A stretch of DNA of 64,000 nt from Rhodocyclales bacterium RIFCSPLOWO2_02_FULL_63_24 (GTDB lineage: Bacteria > Pseudomonadota > Gammaproteobacteria > Burkholderiales > Rhodocyclaceae): contig MHZX01000092.1 of the NCBI GenBank assembly GCA_001828935.1, forward strand, positions 50,115-114,114. The letters run 5' to 3'. The notes beneath the pieces were generated by a model. It was not told where the DNA came from, did not search any database, and worked only from the letters and a program-made list of their open reading frames with translations. This document shows positions 12,735 through 23,964 of the stretch, one piece after another. The number at the start of each line of letters is the position of its first letter. The stretch's first letter is position 1. Made by a program: the position numbers and the translations under genes.

Positions 12735-12949
12735 GGGGGATCTCCAGCATTGCGTTGAGGAAAGACGCGATTTTAACTTGAAGCGGCACATTTGGCGTCG
12801 GGCAATACGTCGAGCGTAGTGGGCAAACTGGCCGCCTCCCCGCGAGGGGAGGATGGGAGGAGCGGGCCTTCATGCCGCTTTCCGCATGTTTCATCAGCGG
12901 CGTTGGCTCTCTCCGCCATGAGCGTTGGCAGGGGCGCTAAAATGCGCGG

Positions 12950-13402
12950 ATGAATCGTATCTGGAAACCCAATGTCACTGTCGCCGCGCTGATCGAGCGC
13001 GATGGGCGCTTCCTGCTGGTCGAGGAGGAAACCGACGACGGTTTGCGCTTCAATCAGCCCGCCGGCCACCTCGACGAAGGCGAATCGCTGCCCGCTGCCT
13101 GTGCACGCGAGGCGCTCGAAGAGACCGCCTGGGGGTTTACGCCGACGGCACTGGTCGGCATATATCAATGGCCGCGGCCGCAGGGCGACATCACCTATCT
13201 GCGCTTCGCCTTTGCCGGCGAACTGGGCGCCCACGAGGAAGGCCGGGCTCTCGACACCGGCATCCAGCGCGCGGTATGGATGACGCCCGAAGAAATTCGC
13301 GCCACGGCGGATCGCCATCGCAGCCCGCTGGTGTCGCAGTGCGTCAGCGACTACCTTGCTGGCCGGCGTTTTCCGCTCGAACTGGTGCGGCACTACGGCT
13401 GA
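12950..13402 (+). CDS. NUDIX hydrolase (NudJ-like)
   Basis: Nudix box GHLDEGESLPAACAREALEETAWGF. Confidence 0.9.
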   Translation: MNRIWKPNVTVAALIERDGRFLLVEEETDDGLRFNQPAGHLDEGESLPAACAREALEETAWGFTPTALVGIYQWPRPQGDITYLRFAFAGELGAHEEGRALDTGIQRAVWMTPEEIRATADRHRSPLVSQCVSDYLAGRRFPLELVRHYG

Positions 13403-13447
13403 TGCGCGAGCCGGTTTGCCGTTCGTTCCCGCTGCGTACCGAAGGAA

Positions 13448-14557
13448 ATGAACTCGATGTCTAAGGGAAAAATCATAGTCGGGCTGTCCGGCGGAGTCGA
13501 TTCTTCGGTCGCGGCATTGCTGCTCAAGCGCGAGGGCTACGAGGTAATCGGCCTGTTCATGAAGAACTGGGAGGGCGACGATACCGACGAGTACTGCTCC
13601 TCGCGCCAGGACCTGGTCGACGCCGCGGCTGCGGCCGACGTGATCGGCATCGAGTTCGAGGCGGTCAATTTTGCGGCCGAATATCGGGAACGCGTGTTTG
13701 CCGATTTCCTGCGCGAATACCAGGCCGGACGCACGCCGAACCCCGATGTGCTGTGCAATTCGGAAATCAAGTTCAAGGCCTTTCTCGATCACGCACTGGC
13801 GCTCGGCGCCGACAAGATCGCCACCGGTCATTATGCGCAGGTGCGCGAATTTCTCGGTGAATGGCAATTGCTCAAGGCCGAAGACGGCACCAAGGATCAG
13901 AGCTATTTCCTGCATCGGCTGAACCAGGCGCAGTTGGCCAAGACGCTGTTTCCGGTCGGCCATCTGTACAAGCGCGACGTGCGGCGCATTGCCGAGGAGG
14001 CGGGCCTGCCGAACCACGCGCGCAAGGACTCGACCGGCATCTGTTTCATCGGTGAAAGACCCTTCCGCGAATTTCTGGCGCGCTACCTGCCGAAGCAACC
14101 CGGCGAGATTCGCGTGCTCGGCACCGATCGCGTGGTCGGTGGTCACGAGGGTCTGATGTATTACACCCTTGGCCAGCGCGAGGGCCTGGGTATCGGCGGC
14201 GTCAAGGGCGCCCCGGAGGAACCGTGGTTCGTCGCCGGCAAGGACATGACCCGCAACATTCTCTGGGTGGTGCAGGGCCACGAACATCCCGCCTTGCTTT
14301 CTACCAGCCTGGTGGCGCAGGACTTGTCCTGGGTCTCCGGGCACATGCCGCATACCCATTGGGTCTATGCCGCGAAGACGCGCTACCGCCAGCCGGATGC
14401 CGCGTGCGAGGTCGAGCGCATTTCCGGCGAAGAATGCGAGATTGTTTTTGCTGCGCCGCAATGGGCAGTGACGCCCGGACAATCGCTGGTGCTCTACGAA
14501 TCGAGGGTTTGTCTGGGGGGCGGCATCATCGCAACACATGTGGCGCAATGTGCATAA
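13448..14557 (+). CDS. mnmA: tRNA-specific 2-thiouridylase
   Basis: [50 protein letters not shown]; start may be 13457. Confidence 0.97.
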   Translation: MNSMSKGKIIVGLSGGVDSSVAALLLKREGYEVIGLFMKNWEGDDTDEYCSSRQDLVDAAAAADVIGIEFEAVNFAAEYRERVFADFLREYQAGRTPNPDVLCNSEIKFKAFLDHALALGADKIATGHYAQVREFLGEWQLLKAEDGTKDQSYFLHRLNQAQLAKTLFPVGHLYKRDVRRIAEEAGLPNHARKDSTGICFIGERPFREFLARYLPKQPGEIRVLGTDRVVGGHEGLMYYTLGQREGLGIGGVKGAPEEPWFVAGKDMTRNILWVVQGHEHPALLSTSLVAQDLSWVSGHMPHTHWVYAAKTRYRQPDAACEVERISGEECEIVFAAPQWAVTPGQSLVLYESRVCLGGGIIATHVAQCA

Positions 14558-14562
14558 ATTCC

Positions 14563-14593
14563 TTGTACAAGCCCGTGGGATCGGGTTTAGAAT
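14563..14593 (+). promoter_or_regulatory. Putative sigma70 promoter for HU gene
   Basis: TTGTAC-N19-TAGAAT upstream of the HU start. Confidence 0.35.
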
Positions 14594-14638
14594 CTTTTTT
14601 GGGCGGGATGCCCGCAAATTTCTGGAGGAATTTTAGGT

Positions 14639-14929
14639 ATGAATAAAGCAGAACTGATTGAAATCGCCGCCAAGGAAGCCGACATCAGCAAGGCAGCCGC
14701 AGGCAAGGCGCTCGATGGAATTATGGCTGCAGTGGTAAAGGCGGTTTCGAAAGGGGATACTGTTACTCTGGTTGGCTTTGGCACGTTCAAATCGGCCAAG
14801 CGCGCGGCGCGTACCGGCAAGAATCCCAAGACTGGTGCCACCATCAAGATTCCCGCCACCACTGTGCCGAAGTTCAGCGCGGGTGCGGGTTTCAAGCTGG
14901 CTGTCGCCGGCAAGAAAGCCAAGAAGTAA
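14639..14929 (+). CDS. hupB: HU-family DNA-binding protein
   Basis: MNKAELIEIAAKEADISKAAAGKALDGI...GFGTF; GRxxRTGKNPKTG-type arm. Confidence 0.93.
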   Translation: MNKAELIEIAAKEADISKAAAGKALDGIMAAVVKAVSKGDTVTLVGFGTFKSAKRAARTGKNPKTGATIKIPATTVPKFSAGAGFKLAVAGKKAKK

Positions 14930-14950
14930 GCATCTCAGCTGTTCGTATGA

Positions 14951-14972
14951 AAGGGCCCGCTAGCGGGCCCTT
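14951..14972 (+). terminator. Rho-independent terminator after HU gene
   Basis: AAGGGCCCGCTAGCGGGCCCTT perfect palindrome, then TCGTATTTTT. Confidence 0.8.
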
Positions 14973-15110
14973 CGTATTTTTGCGGTGCGGATTATCCTTT
15001 CCTGCTGGCACGAGCGGCACTCGCAGGATTTCGATTGTGTTTTCAGCTTCTGCTGATTATTCTCCCTAGCAAGGAACCACATTGAGCCCCCGCGCTCGCA
15101 TTCGCTCGCT

Positions 15111-15144
15111 GCCCCCGAGGGGGCGCATGTCGCCCTCGGGGCGG
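15111..15144. repeat. Intergenic GC-rich inverted repeat, possibly a dispersed repeat element
   Basis: GCCCCCGAGGGGGCGCATGTCGCCCTCGGGGCGG; two overlapping hairpin options. Confidence 0.4.
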
Positions 15145-15157
15145 CTCTTCAGGAGGC

Positions 15158-15517
15158 ATGATCATGATCACCACACAACATCAGGACCATCTGGTCGAGT
15201 TTGCCGTGTTCGGCGAATTCACGCTGGCCGACTTCAAGGAATTCGAGGAACTCGTCCTCTTCGAGATCAAGTTTGCCGGACCGGTGAATCTGCTGGTCGA
15301 TCTGCGCGACATGGCCGACTTCACGCTCGATGTGGCGTGGGAAGAGATTCGTTTTTCGCGGCAGCACGCCGGCGACTTCGACCGCATTGCGATCGTCACC
15401 GAGAGCCAGTGGGTGGCGTGGAGCGCGTGGTTGGAGCAGCTGTTCGTCAATGCCGATGTTACCGTGTTTGCCGATGAAGCCGAGGCGCGCAGGTGGCTCG
15501 CCGAGAAGGACGAATGA
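15158..15517 (+). CDS. SpoIIAA-like STAS domain protein
   Basis: Short alpha/beta protein DHLVEFAVFGEFTLADFKEFEE...LLVDLRDMADFTLDVAWEEIRF...FADEAEARRWLAE. Confidence 0.75.
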   Translation: MIMITTQHQDHLVEFAVFGEFTLADFKEFEELVLFEIKFAGPVNLLVDLRDMADFTLDVAWEEIRFSRQHAGDFDRIAIVTESQWVAWSAWLEQLFVNADVTVFADEAEARRWLAEKDE

Positions 15518-16362
15518 GCGTGTCGTCGGCAAATCTGCTGACAAACGTTGACGCGCTTGCAGCGCATCCGGAATGGCGCGCGTTCGACTGCCGGCATGAC
15601 CTGCAGAACACCGAATACGGGCGCCAGGCCTATGCCCGCGGGCATATACCCGGCGCGCTGTTTCTGCATCTCGACGACGATCTCTCGGGCCTCAAGGACG
15701 GGCGCAACGGCCGCCATCCGTTGCCCGATGTCGAGAGCTTTGCGCGTCGCATGACGGCCTGCGGCGTCGATGCGACGACGCAGGTGGTGGCCTACGACAA
15801 TGAAGGCGGCATTTTTGCGTCGCGCCTGTGGTGGCTGTTGCGCTGGCTGGGTCACGACAAGGTGGCGGTGCTCGACGGTGGGCTCGCTGCCTGGAAGCGC
15901 AGCAAGCGGGCTCTGGAAGAGACTGAGCCAACCGTGGCGCCGCGCGAGTTCACGCTGCGTCCGCAAAACATGACGGTCGATTCCGGGCAGGTTCTGGCCG
16001 ATTTGCAGTCGGATCGCATGGTGGTTCTCGATGCGCGCAGTCCAGAGCGCTTTCGCGGCGAGAACGAGACGCTCGATCCGGTGGGCGGCCACATTCCCGG
16101 TGCGTTGAATCGCTTCTATTTCGACAATCTCGACGACGATGGCTGCTTCTTCAAACCGGTAGCGGAGCTTCGTGCGGAATTCACCGAGTTGCTCGCCGGG
16201 CGGCCGGCGCTACGGGTGGTGCAGCAGTGCGGCTCCGGTGTCACCGCCTGCCACAATCTGCTGGCGATGGAACTGGCCGGTTTGTCAGGATCGAAGCTGT
16301 ATCCGGGCTCATGGAGCGAGTGGTGCGCCGACCCCTCGCGGCCGGTGGCACGCGGCGGCTAG
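15514..16362 (+). CDS. sseA: Two-domain rhodanese-type sulfurtransferase
   Basis: FDCRHDLQNTEYGRQAYARGHIPGALFLHLDDDLSG; catalytic CGSGVTACHN; start overlaps the previous stop (ATGA). Confidence 0.92.
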   Translation: MSVSSANLLTNVDALAAHPEWRAFDCRHDLQNTEYGRQAYARGHIPGALFLHLDDDLSGLKDGRNGRHPLPDVESFARRMTACGVDATTQVVAYDNEGGIFASRLWWLLRWLGHDKVAVLDGGLAAWKRSKRALEETEPTVAPREFTLRPQNMTVDSGQVLADLQSDRMVVLDARSPERFRGENETLDPVGGHIPGALNRFYFDNLDDDGCFFKPVAELRAEFTELLAGRPALRVVQQCGSGVTACHNLLAMELAGLSGSKLYPGSWSEWCADPSRPVARGG

Positions 16363-17460
16363 TCAGGCCTTTTGGGGAACAGAGCCATGGCGCTGCAGCG
16401 CCCACGCCACGTGTTCCCGCACCAGCGCCGAAGCATGATTGGCGCGTGAGCGCAGGGCGCCGATCACTTCATTGTTTGAGGGCGCGTTGCCCAGCGCCAC
16501 CGCGATGTTGCGCAACCAGCGCGGGTAGCCGATGCGGCGTATCGGTGACCCCGCCAGCCGTTCGTTAAAGTCCTCTTCTTCCCAGGCAAAGAGCTCGACC
16601 AGCCGTGCCTGGTCGAGATCGCGACGCGGCGCGAAATCGCTTTCGCGAGTGAGCGGTGCGAAGCGATTCCACGGACAGGCCAGTTGGCAATCGTCGCAGC
16701 CGTATATGCGGTTGCCCAGCGGAAGCCGCAGCGGCTCGGGGATGCTGCCCTTGAGCTCTATGCTGAGATAGGAAATACAGCGCCGCGCGTCGATCCGATA
16801 GGGCGCCACGATGGCTTGGGTCGGGCAGGCCTCGATGCAGGCGGAGCATGTGCCGCAGTGATCGGTGACCGGCGTGTCCGGTGACAGCGACAGGTCGGTG
16901 AATATCTCGCCGAGAAAGAAATACGAGCCGGCTTCGCGATCGAGCAGTAGCGTGTGCTTGCCGCGCCAGCCCAGCCCGCTGTTCTGCGCCAGCCCGATTT
17001 CCATCACTGGCGCCGAGTCGGTGAACACCCGATAGGCGAACTGGCCGATCTCGGCGGTGATTCGGTCGGCCAGTTGTTGCAGCCGGACGCGCAGCAGCTT
17101 GTGGTAGTCGCGGCCCAGGGCATAGCGCGAAATGAATGCGCGCTCGCCATCGGCCAACGCTGCCGCGGAGTCGGCGGCGACGGGACGGTAATTCATGCGC
17201 ACGGTGATGATGCTGCGGGTGCCGGGCATCAACTCGGTCGGCAGCGCGCGCATGTTTCCGGCATCGGTAACGTGGGCGGCCATATAATCCATTTCGCCGT
17301 GGCAGCCGGCCGCGAGCCATGCCATCAGGTTTGCTTCGGCAGCGTCGACCCGGGTGCCGGAAAAGCCCACGGCATCGAAGCCGAGTTCGCGGCTCCAGCG
17401 CCGTATGTCTTCCTTCAGTTCTGCCGAGTTCTTCTGATCGCCACCATGCATACGGACCAT
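16363..17460 (-). CDS. queG: Epoxyqueuosine reductase
   Basis: RELGFDAVGFSG; CGTCSACIEACPTQAI and CDDCQLACPWNRF Fe-S motifs. Confidence 0.95.
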   Translation of the reverse strand: MVRMHGGDQKNSAELKEDIRRWSRELGFDAVGFSGTRVDAAEANLMAWLAAGCHGEMDYMAAHVTDAGNMRALPTELMPGTRSIITVRMNYRPVAADSAAALADGERAFISRYALGRDYHKLLRVRLQQLADRITAEIGQFAYRVFTDSAPVMEIGLAQNSGLGWRGKHTLLLDREAGSYFFLGEIFTDLSLSPDTPVTDHCGTCSACIEACPTQAIVAPYRIDARRCISYLSIELKGSIPEPLRLPLGNRIYGCDDCQLACPWNRFAPLTRESDFAPRRDLDQARLVELFAWEEEDFNERLAGSPIRRIGYPRWLRNIAVALGNAPSNNEVIGALRSRANHASALVREHVAWALQRHGSVPQKA

Positions 17461-17958
17461 CTTACTTTAGCCCTGCCCGACGAAGCCGATACTCTGGTTT
17501 TGGGGGGCGCCATCGCTGCACACTTGGCGCCGGGCATGGTGATCTGGCTCGAAGGCGAGCTGGGCGCGGGCAAGACCACCTTGGTACGTGGACTCCTGCG
17601 GGCAGCCGGGGAGACGGGGCCGGTAAAAAGCCCGACTTACGCACTAGTTGAAGTTCATGTGGTTTCTGGATTAAACTTCTATCACTTTGATTTTTATAGA
17701 TTCGATCAAGCGGAAGAATATCTCGATGCGGGACTCGACGAATATTTTTCAGGAAGCGGAGTTTGTCTGGTCGAGTGGCCCGACAAGGCCGCGCCATACC
17801 TGCCGCCCGCCGATATGCGAATCGAATTGCACGTGGCCTCTGGCGTCGAGTCGGGCCCCGGCGGCGAGGGGCGCCGGGCGCGCATCATCGCCGCCAGCGA
17901 CAAGGGACGGGCATGCCTCGCCGGCGTGATGTCCTCAAGTTCGCTGCGGCAAGCCTGA
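17446..17958 (+). CDS. tsaE: tRNA threonylcarbamoyladenosine biosynthesis ATPase TsaE
   Basis: LEGELGAGKTTLVRGLLRAAG; VKSPTYALVE; FYHFDFYR; VEWPDKA. Confidence 0.93.
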   Translation: MHTDHLTLALPDEADTLVLGGAIAAHLAPGMVIWLEGELGAGKTTLVRGLLRAAGETGPVKSPTYALVEVHVVSGLNFYHFDFYRFDQAEEYLDAGLDEYFSGSGVCLVEWPDKAAPYLPPADMRIELHVASGVESGPGGEGRRARIIAASDKGRACLAGVMSSSSLRQA

Positions 17959-19187
17959 CACTGCTGGTATCGAGAGTCGGCGCTGGCGCCACGCCGGGCA
18001 GCAGCATTCTCGCCGTGCGGGTCTGGCCTGCCCGCGACTACACGCGGGTGACGCTGGAACATGACCAGGCGATCCGGTATTCCCATCTGCTGGTCAAGGA
18101 CCCGGACCGGCTGGTGCTCGACCTGGAAGGCGTCGAATTCAACTCGGTGCTGCAGACGCTGCCGTCGAAGATCATCGACGCCGACCCCTACATCAAGCTG
18201 ATCCGCGCCGGACGCAACAAGCCCGGCGTGGTGCGCCTGGTGATCGAGCTCAAGGGCGAAGTCAAGCCGCAGGTATTTTCCTTGAAGCCGGTGGGCGAGT
18301 ACGGCCATCGGCTGGTGCTCGATCTCTACCCGGCGGAGCCGGTCGATCCCTTGATGGCGCTGTTGGAAAAGACCGGCGAGGCGCCGCTCAAGGCGGAGTC
18401 GGCGCTCGACACGCAGACCAGGCCGGCACCGCGCGGCGCCGCCAAGCCGGACGAGAAACCCGAGATTGCGCGTCTGGTCACGATCGTCCTCGATCCCGGA
18501 CATGGCGGCGAAGACCCCGGTGCGATCGGGCGCGGCGGTAGCCACGAGAAGAACGTCACCTTGTCGGTGGCGCGCCGCCTGAAGGAAAAGATCGACGCCA
18601 CGCCCAACATGCGCGCGGTGCTGACGCGCGACGGCGACTATTTCATTCCGCTTCAGCAGCGGGTGCAGAAGGCGCGCCGGGTGCAGGCCGACCTGTTCGT
18701 CTCGGTGCATGCCGATGCTTTCATCAAGAGCACGGCGCGCGGCTCCAGTGTGTTCGTCCTCTCCGAAAACGGCGCATCGAGTTCGGCCGCGCGCTGGCTG
18801 GCCAACAAGGAGAATTCCGCCGACCTGGTCGGCGGCGTGAACCTCGGCGTCAAGGACCCCTATCTGGCGCGCACCCTGCTCGACCTGTCGCAGACCGCCA
18901 CGATCAACGACAGTCTCAAGCTGGGCAAGGACGTACTGGGCGAACTGGGCCGCATCAATACCCTGCACAAGGCTCATGTCGAGCAGGCCGGCTTTGCGGT
19001 GTTGAAGGCGCCCGATATTCCGTCGATCCTGATCGAGACGGCGTTCATCTCCAATCCCGAGGAAGAGGCGCGACTCAACGACGAGGCCTATCAGGACCGC
19101 ATGGCCGACGCCATCCTCAAGGGCATCCGCCGCTATTTCGCCAAGAACCCGCCGCTGGCCAAGTCGAAGCTGGCGCGCCTGGACTGA
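17913..19187 (+). CDS. amiC: N-acetylmuramoyl-L-alanine amidase (AmiC-like: AMIN + Amidase_3, Tat-like signal)
   Basis: MPRRRDVLKFAAASLTLL; VLDPGHGGEDPGAIGRGGSHEKNVTL; SVHADAF; ILIETAFISNPEEEARL. Confidence 0.93.
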   Translation: MPRRRDVLKFAAASLTLLVSRVGAGATPGSSILAVRVWPARDYTRVTLEHDQAIRYSHLLVKDPDRLVLDLEGVEFNSVLQTLPSKIIDADPYIKLIRAGRNKPGVVRLVIELKGEVKPQVFSLKPVGEYGHRLVLDLYPAEPVDPLMALLEKTGEAPLKAESALDTQTRPAPRGAAKPDEKPEIARLVTIVLDPGHGGEDPGAIGRGGSHEKNVTLSVARRLKEKIDATPNMRAVLTRDGDYFIPLQQRVQKARRVQADLFVSVHADAFIKSTARGSSVFVLSENGASSSAARWLANKENSADLVGGVNLGVKDPYLARTLLDLSQTATINDSLKLGKDVLGELGRINTLHKAHVEQAGFAVLKAPDIPSILIETAFISNPEEEARLNDEAYQDRMADAILKGIRRYFAKNPPLAKSKLARLD

Positions 19188-19255
19188 GCCCGCCGGAGGC
19201 CCCCGGTCGCGGCCGCGCAGCCCGGGCCGGTGCCGGTGGTACCGGCGTAGCTTGA

Positions 19256-19261
19256 TATAAT
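19256..19261 (+). promoter_or_regulatory. Putative -10 element for ribF
   Basis: Exact TATAAT hexamer upstream of ribF; no strong -35. Confidence 0.35.
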
Positions 19262-19289
19262 TGCCCGCTTTCCCTGCCGTCCCAACCCC

Positions 19290-20240
19290 ATGCTGGTTTT
19301 TCGCGGTGTTCCCGAGCGGGCGACGACGTCTACGGTACTGACCATCGGCAATTTCGATGGCGTGCATCGTGGCCATCGCGCGCTGCTGGCCGAATTGACA
19401 GCCAAGGCGCGCGATCTTGCGCTGCCGGCGACGGTGCTCACCTTCGAGCCGCATCCGCGCGAACTGTTCGCTCCCGACCAGGCCCCGGCGCGTCTCGCCA
19501 GCCTGCGCGACAAGCTTGAACTACTGGCGGAAGCCGGCGTGGACAGCGTGCACGTCTGCCGTTTCAACCGTGCGCTGGCGGCGCTCACCGCCGAACAGTT
19601 CATCGAACGCATCCTGGTGCGCGGGCTTTCGGTGCGACACCTGATCATCGGCGACGATTTTCGCTTCGGCAAGGGCCGCAGCGGCGATTTTTCCCTGCTG
19701 CAGCAGGCCGGTCGCGAGCATCGCTTTGTCGTCGAGGCGATGCACACGGTGGATTTCGGCGGCGTCCGGGTCTCCAGTTCCGCGGTGCGCGAGGCTCTCG
19801 CCGGCGGCAACATCGAGCATGCCGAAGAGTTGCTGGGGCGCGCCTTCGTCATCGCCGGGCGGGTCATGGACGGCAAGAAACTCGGTCGCACCATCGGCTT
19901 TCCCACCGCCAATATCCAGGTGCGGCGCAAGCGCCTGCCCCTGTCGGGCGTGTTCGCCGTCACGGTCGCCGGGCTTGCGCCGCGGCCGCTGCCCGGTGCC
20001 GCCAACATCGGCGTGCGGCCTACCGTCGACGCTGGCCTCAAGCCCGTGCTGGAAGTCCATTTGCTGGATTTCGACCGCGACATCTACGGCACGCACGTCG
20101 ACGTGAATTTCCTGCACAAGCTGCGCGACGAAGCCAAGTTCGCTTCCCTCGATGCACTCAAGGCGCAGATCGCCGACGATGTCGCGGCGGTACGCGCATA
20201 TTTCAACACCCGTTCACCTGATGGCACGACCCATGGCTGA
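19290..20240 (+). CDS. ribF: Bifunctional riboflavin kinase / FAD synthetase
   Basis: [42 protein letters not shown]. Confidence 0.96.
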   Translation: MLVFRGVPERATTSTVLTIGNFDGVHRGHRALLAELTAKARDLALPATVLTFEPHPRELFAPDQAPARLASLRDKLELLAEAGVDSVHVCRFNRALAALTAEQFIERILVRGLSVRHLIIGDDFRFGKGRSGDFSLLQQAGREHRFVVEAMHTVDFGGVRVSSSAVREALAGGNIEHAEELLGRAFVIAGRVMDGKKLGRTIGFPTANIQVRRKRLPLSGVFAVTVAGLAPRPLPGAANIGVRPTVDAGLKPVLEVHLLDFDRDIYGTHVDVNFLHKLRDEAKFASLDALKAQIADDVAAVRAYFNTRSPDGTTHG

Positions 20241-23046
20241 CTACCGCAAGACCCTCAACATGCCCGACACGCCCTTCCCGATGCGCGGCGATCTCGCCAA
20301 GCGCGAACCGGGCTGGATCGCACAATGGCAAGCGCAGAAGCTTTACCTGAAGATTCGCGCCGCCGCCAAGGGCCGCCCGCGCTTCGTGCTGCATGACGGC
20401 CCGCCCTATGCCAACGGCGACATCCACATCGGCCATGCGGTGAACAAGATTCTCAAGGACATCATCGTCCGCTCGAAGACGCTGGCCGGCTTCGATGCGC
20501 CCTATGTGCCGGGCTGGGACTGCCACGGCCTGCCGATCGAGCACCAGATCGAGAAGACCCACGGCAAGCATTTGCCGGCGGACAAGGCGCGCGAGCTATG
20601 CCGGTCCTTCGCTGCCGAGCAGGTCGAGCGGCAGAAGGCCGATTTCATCCGCCTGGGCGTCCTCGGCGACTGGAGCAATCCCTATCTCACCATGGCCTTT
20701 CGCAACGAGGCGGACGAGATACGGGCGGTCGGCGACCTGTACCGGCGCGGCTACCTGTTCAAGGGCCTCAAGCCGGTGAACTGGTGCTTCGACTGCGGTT
20801 CGGCCCTGGCCGAAGCCGAGGTCGAGTACCAGGACAAGAAGTCGCCGGCGATCGACGTCGCCTTTCGGCTCGACGCCGCCGAGCGCGGGCGCGTCGCCCA
20901 TGCCTTCGGCCTTGCCGAGTTGCCGGCAGGCGAGTGCTACACGGTGATCTGGACCACCACGCCGTGGACCATCCCGTCGAACCAGGCGCTCAACATGCAC
21001 CCGGATTTCACCTACGAACTGGTGAAGACCGAACGCGGCTGCCTGATCCTTGCCGCCGAACTGCGCGCCGCGGCGCTGGAACGCTACAAGCTGCAGGGCG
21101 AAGTGCTCGGCGCCTGCCAGGGTACTGCGCTGTCGCTGGTGAACTTCCTGCACCCGTTTTACGAACGCAAGTCACCCGTGTATCTGGGCGAATACGTCAC
21201 GCTCGACACCGGCACCGGCATCGTCCACAGCGCTCCGGCCTACGGCCTGGAAGACTTCGAATCCTGCCGCAAGCACGGCATGCACAACGACGAAATCCTC
21301 ACTCCGGTGCAGGGCGACGGCCGCTTCGGCGAGAGCCTGCCTTTCTTCGGCGGCATGAACGTCTGGAAGGCCAATCCGGCCATCATCGAAAAGCTGGCCG
21401 AAGTCGGCGCCCTGTTCGGAAGCGCGGAAATCGTGCACAGCTACATGCATTGCTGGCGGCACAAGACGCCGATAATTTACAGAGCCACCACGCAATGGTT
21501 TGTTGGCATGGATCGGGTGGTCGACGAGGGTGGCGGCAGCCTGCGCGACAAGGCGCTGGCCGCGGTCGAGGCGACCACCTTCTATCCCGACTGGGGCAAG
21601 GCGCGGCTGCACGCGATGATCGCCAACCGGCCCGACTGGTGCGTCTCGCGCCAGCGCAACTGGGGCGTGCCGATACCTTTCTTCCTGCACAAGGAGACCG
21701 GCGAGCCGCATCCGCGCACGCTGGAGCTGCTGGAAGCCGTGGCCAAGCGCATCGAGCAGGAGGGCATCGACGCCTGGTTCAAGCTCGACGCCGCCGAATT
21801 GCTCGGTGCCGACGCCGCGAACTACGACAAGATGCGCGACACGCTGGACGTCTGGTTCGATTCCGGCACCACCCATCGCACGGTGCTGCGCGGTTCGCAC
21901 GCGGCTGAGAGCACCTACCCTGCCGACCTCTATCTCGAAGGCTCCGACCAGCATCGCGGCTGGTTCCATTCCAGCCTGCTGACCGGCGCCGCGATCGACG
22001 GCCGCGCGCCCTACCAGGCGCTGCTGACCCATGGCTTCGTGGTCGACGGCAAGGGCATGAAGATGTCCAAGTCGAAGGGCAACGTAGTCGCGCCGCAGAA
22101 GATCTCCGACACCCTGGGCGCCGAAATCCTGCGCCTCTGGGTGGCCAGCACCGACTATTCGGGCGAGCTGTCGATCGACGAAAAGACCATCCTGCCGCGC
22201 GTGGTCGAGGTCTATCGCCGCCTGCGCAACACCTTGCGCTTCCTGCTGGCGAATACCGCGGATTTCGACGTAAAGACCCAGATGCTGCCCCCGGCCGAGT
22301 GGTTGGAAGTGGATCGCTATGCGCTGGCGCTGACCCGCCGGCTGCAGTTGCAGTGTACGGCCGACTACGAGCGTTTCGAGTTTCACAAGATCGTGCAGGC
22401 GTTGATGAACTTCTGCTCGGAAGATCTCGGCGCCTTCTATCTCGACATCCTCAAGGACCGGCTGTATACGGCCGCCGAGAATTCGCGCGCGCGCCGTTCG
22501 GCGCAGAGCGCGCTGTCGCACATCCTGCAAACCGTGACGCGCCTCATGGCGCCGATCCTGTCCTTCACCGCCGAGGAAATCTGGGCGACCATTGGTGCCA
22601 AATGCGAGCAGGGCGACAGCGTGATGCTGACGACATGGCACGAGTTGCCGCAACTGGCCGAAGAGTCGGCGCTGGCGGCACGGTGGCAGGCGATTCGTGG
22701 CGTGCGCGCCGAGGTGGCGAAGGTGCTCGAAGACCTGCGCGCTGCCGGCAAGATCGGCTCTTCGCTGCAAGCCGAGGTGAGCCTGCGCGCCGACGCCGCG
22801 ACCTACGATTTGCTCGCCGCGCTGGGTGACGACCTCAAGTTTATCTTCATCTGCTCCAAGGTGAGCCTCGAAAAAGCCGACGCGGCGAGCGGCATCAGCA
22901 TCGAGGCCAGTCCCAGTGCCCATGCCAAGTGCGGCCGCTGCTGGCATTGGCGCGAGGACGTCGGTCACGACGCCGAGCACCCGGAGCTTTGCGGCCGCTG
23001 CAGTTCCAACCTGTTCGGCGCCGGCGAGGCGCGCGAGTTTGCCTAG
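20233..23046 (+). CDS. ileS: Isoleucyl-tRNA synthetase
   Basis: [33 protein letters not shown]-terminal zinc Cys pairs [12 protein letters not shown]; start could be 20221. Confidence 0.97.
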   Translation: MADYRKTLNMPDTPFPMRGDLAKREPGWIAQWQAQKLYLKIRAAAKGRPRFVLHDGPPYANGDIHIGHAVNKILKDIIVRSKTLAGFDAPYVPGWDCHGLPIEHQIEKTHGKHLPADKARELCRSFAAEQVERQKADFIRLGVLGDWSNPYLTMAFRNEADEIRAVGDLYRRGYLFKGLKPVNWCFDCGSALAEAEVEYQDKKSPAIDVAFRLDAAERGRVAHAFGLAELPAGECYTVIWTTTPWTIPSNQALNMHPDFTYELVKTERGCLILAAELRAAALERYKLQGEVLGACQGTALSLVNFLHPFYERKSPVYLGEYVTLDTGTGIVHSAPAYGLEDFESCRKHGMHNDEILTPVQGDGRFGESLPFFGGMNVWKANPAIIEKLAEVGALFGSAEIVHSYMHCWRHKTPIIYRATTQWFVGMDRVVDEGGGSLRDKALAAVEATTFYPDWGKARLHAMIANRPDWCVSRQRNWGVPIPFFLHKETGEPHPRTLELLEAVAKRIEQEGIDAWFKLDAAELLGADAANYDKMRDTLDVWFDSGTTHRTVLRGSHAAESTYPADLYLEGSDQHRGWFHSSLLTGAAIDGRAPYQALLTHGFVVDGKGMKMSKSKGNVVAPQKISDTLGAEILRLWVASTDYSGELSIDEKTILPRVVEVYRRLRNTLRFLLANTADFDVKTQMLPPAEWLEVDRYALALTRRLQLQCTADYERFEFHKIVQALMNFCSEDLGAFYLDILKDRLYTAAENSRARRSAQSALSHILQTVTRLMAPILSFTAEEIWATIGAKCEQGDSVMLTTWHELPQLAEESALAARWQAIRGVRAEVAKVLEDLRAAGKIGSSLQAEVSLRADAATYDLLAALGDDLKFIFICSKVSLEKADAASGISIEASPSAHAKCGRCWHWREDVGHDAEHPELCGRCSSNLFGAGEAREFA

Positions 23047-23536
23047 TCCGTCAGCCATCCTCGGTCGCTGGCTGGCGTTGGCAGCGCTGGTGCTGGTGCT
23101 CGACCAGGCCAGCAAGGCCTGGGTGCTGGCGAGCTTTCGCCTGATGGAGAGCCTGGCGGTGACCTCCTTCTTCAACCTCGTCCTGGTCTTCAATTCGGGC
23201 GCGGCCTTCAGCTTCCTGGCCGGTGCCGGCGGCTGGCAGAAATGGTTCTTCGTCGTTCTCGCCCTGGCAATTTCGCTCTGGCTGCTGAACTTGCTGCGCA
23301 AGCATGCCGGCGAGCGCCTGCTGCCGATGGCCCTGGCGCTGATCCTCGGCGGCGCTATCGGCAATGTGATCGACCGTTTGCGTTTCGACGCGGTGGTCGA
23401 CTTTCTCGATTTTCACCTGGCGGGCTATCATTGGCCGGCCTTCAACGTGGCCGATTCGGCCATCACCGTCGGCGTGGCGCTGATGCTCTGGCATCAGTTC
23501 CGCTTCGGCAAGGAAACCGAAATGAGTTCCCAATGA
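23039..23536 (+). CDS. lspA: Lipoprotein signal peptidase, probable TTG start overlapping ileS stop
   Basis: [56 protein letters not shown]. Confidence 0.92.
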   Translation: MPSPSAILGRWLALAALVLVLDQASKAWVLASFRLMESLAVTSFFNLVLVFNSGAAFSFLAGAGGWQKWFFVVLALAISLWLLNLLRKHAGERLLPMALALILGGAIGNVIDRLRFDAVVDFLDFHLAGYHWPAFNVADSAITVGVALMLWHQFRFGKETEMSSQ

Positions 23537-23964
23537 CTGAAACCGTACGCGCCGGCAACCTGATCACCCTTCATTACCGCGTTGCCACGGGCGACGACAC
23601 CGAACTGGTGAGCACCTTCGACTCGACGCCGGCCACCCTGCAACTGGGCAGCGGAGAACTGGCGCCGCCGCTGGAGCATTGCCTGATCGGCGTTGCCGTT
23701 GGTGAGCGCCACGTGTTCCTGCTCGAACCCGACCAGGCTTTCGGTCCGCACAATCCGCAACTGACGCAGCGCATGGCGCGCAGCGCACTGCCGCCCAATG
23801 CCACTCCCGAGTTGCACGGCCTGATCGAGTTCGCCGCACCCGGCGGCGACAAGTTCACCGGCATCGTGCGCGAACTCGACGACGAGGCGGTGCTGGTCGA
23901 TTTCAATCATCCGCTGGCCGGCAAGCCGGTGCGCTTCGAGGTCGAGATCATCGGAATACTGTAA
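23533..23964 (+). CDS. fkpB: FKBP-type peptidyl-prolyl isomerase (FkpB/SlpA)
   Basis: [54 protein letters not shown]. Confidence 0.92.
   Translation: MTETVRAGNLITLHYRVATGDDTELVSTFDSTPATLQLGSGELAPPLEHCLIGVAVGERHVFLLEPDQAFGPHNPQLTQRMARSALPPNATPELHGLIEFAAPGGDKFTGIVRELDDEAVLVDFNHPLAGKPVRFEVEIIGIL

Noticed and set aside
12773-14617. 614-aa minus-strand ORF opposite the nudix/mnmA genes
   Set aside because: Antisense artefact over conserved genes
21172-23364. 730-aa minus-strand ORF opposite ileS/lspA
   Set aside because: Shadow ORF opposite well-supported genes, no recognisable domain
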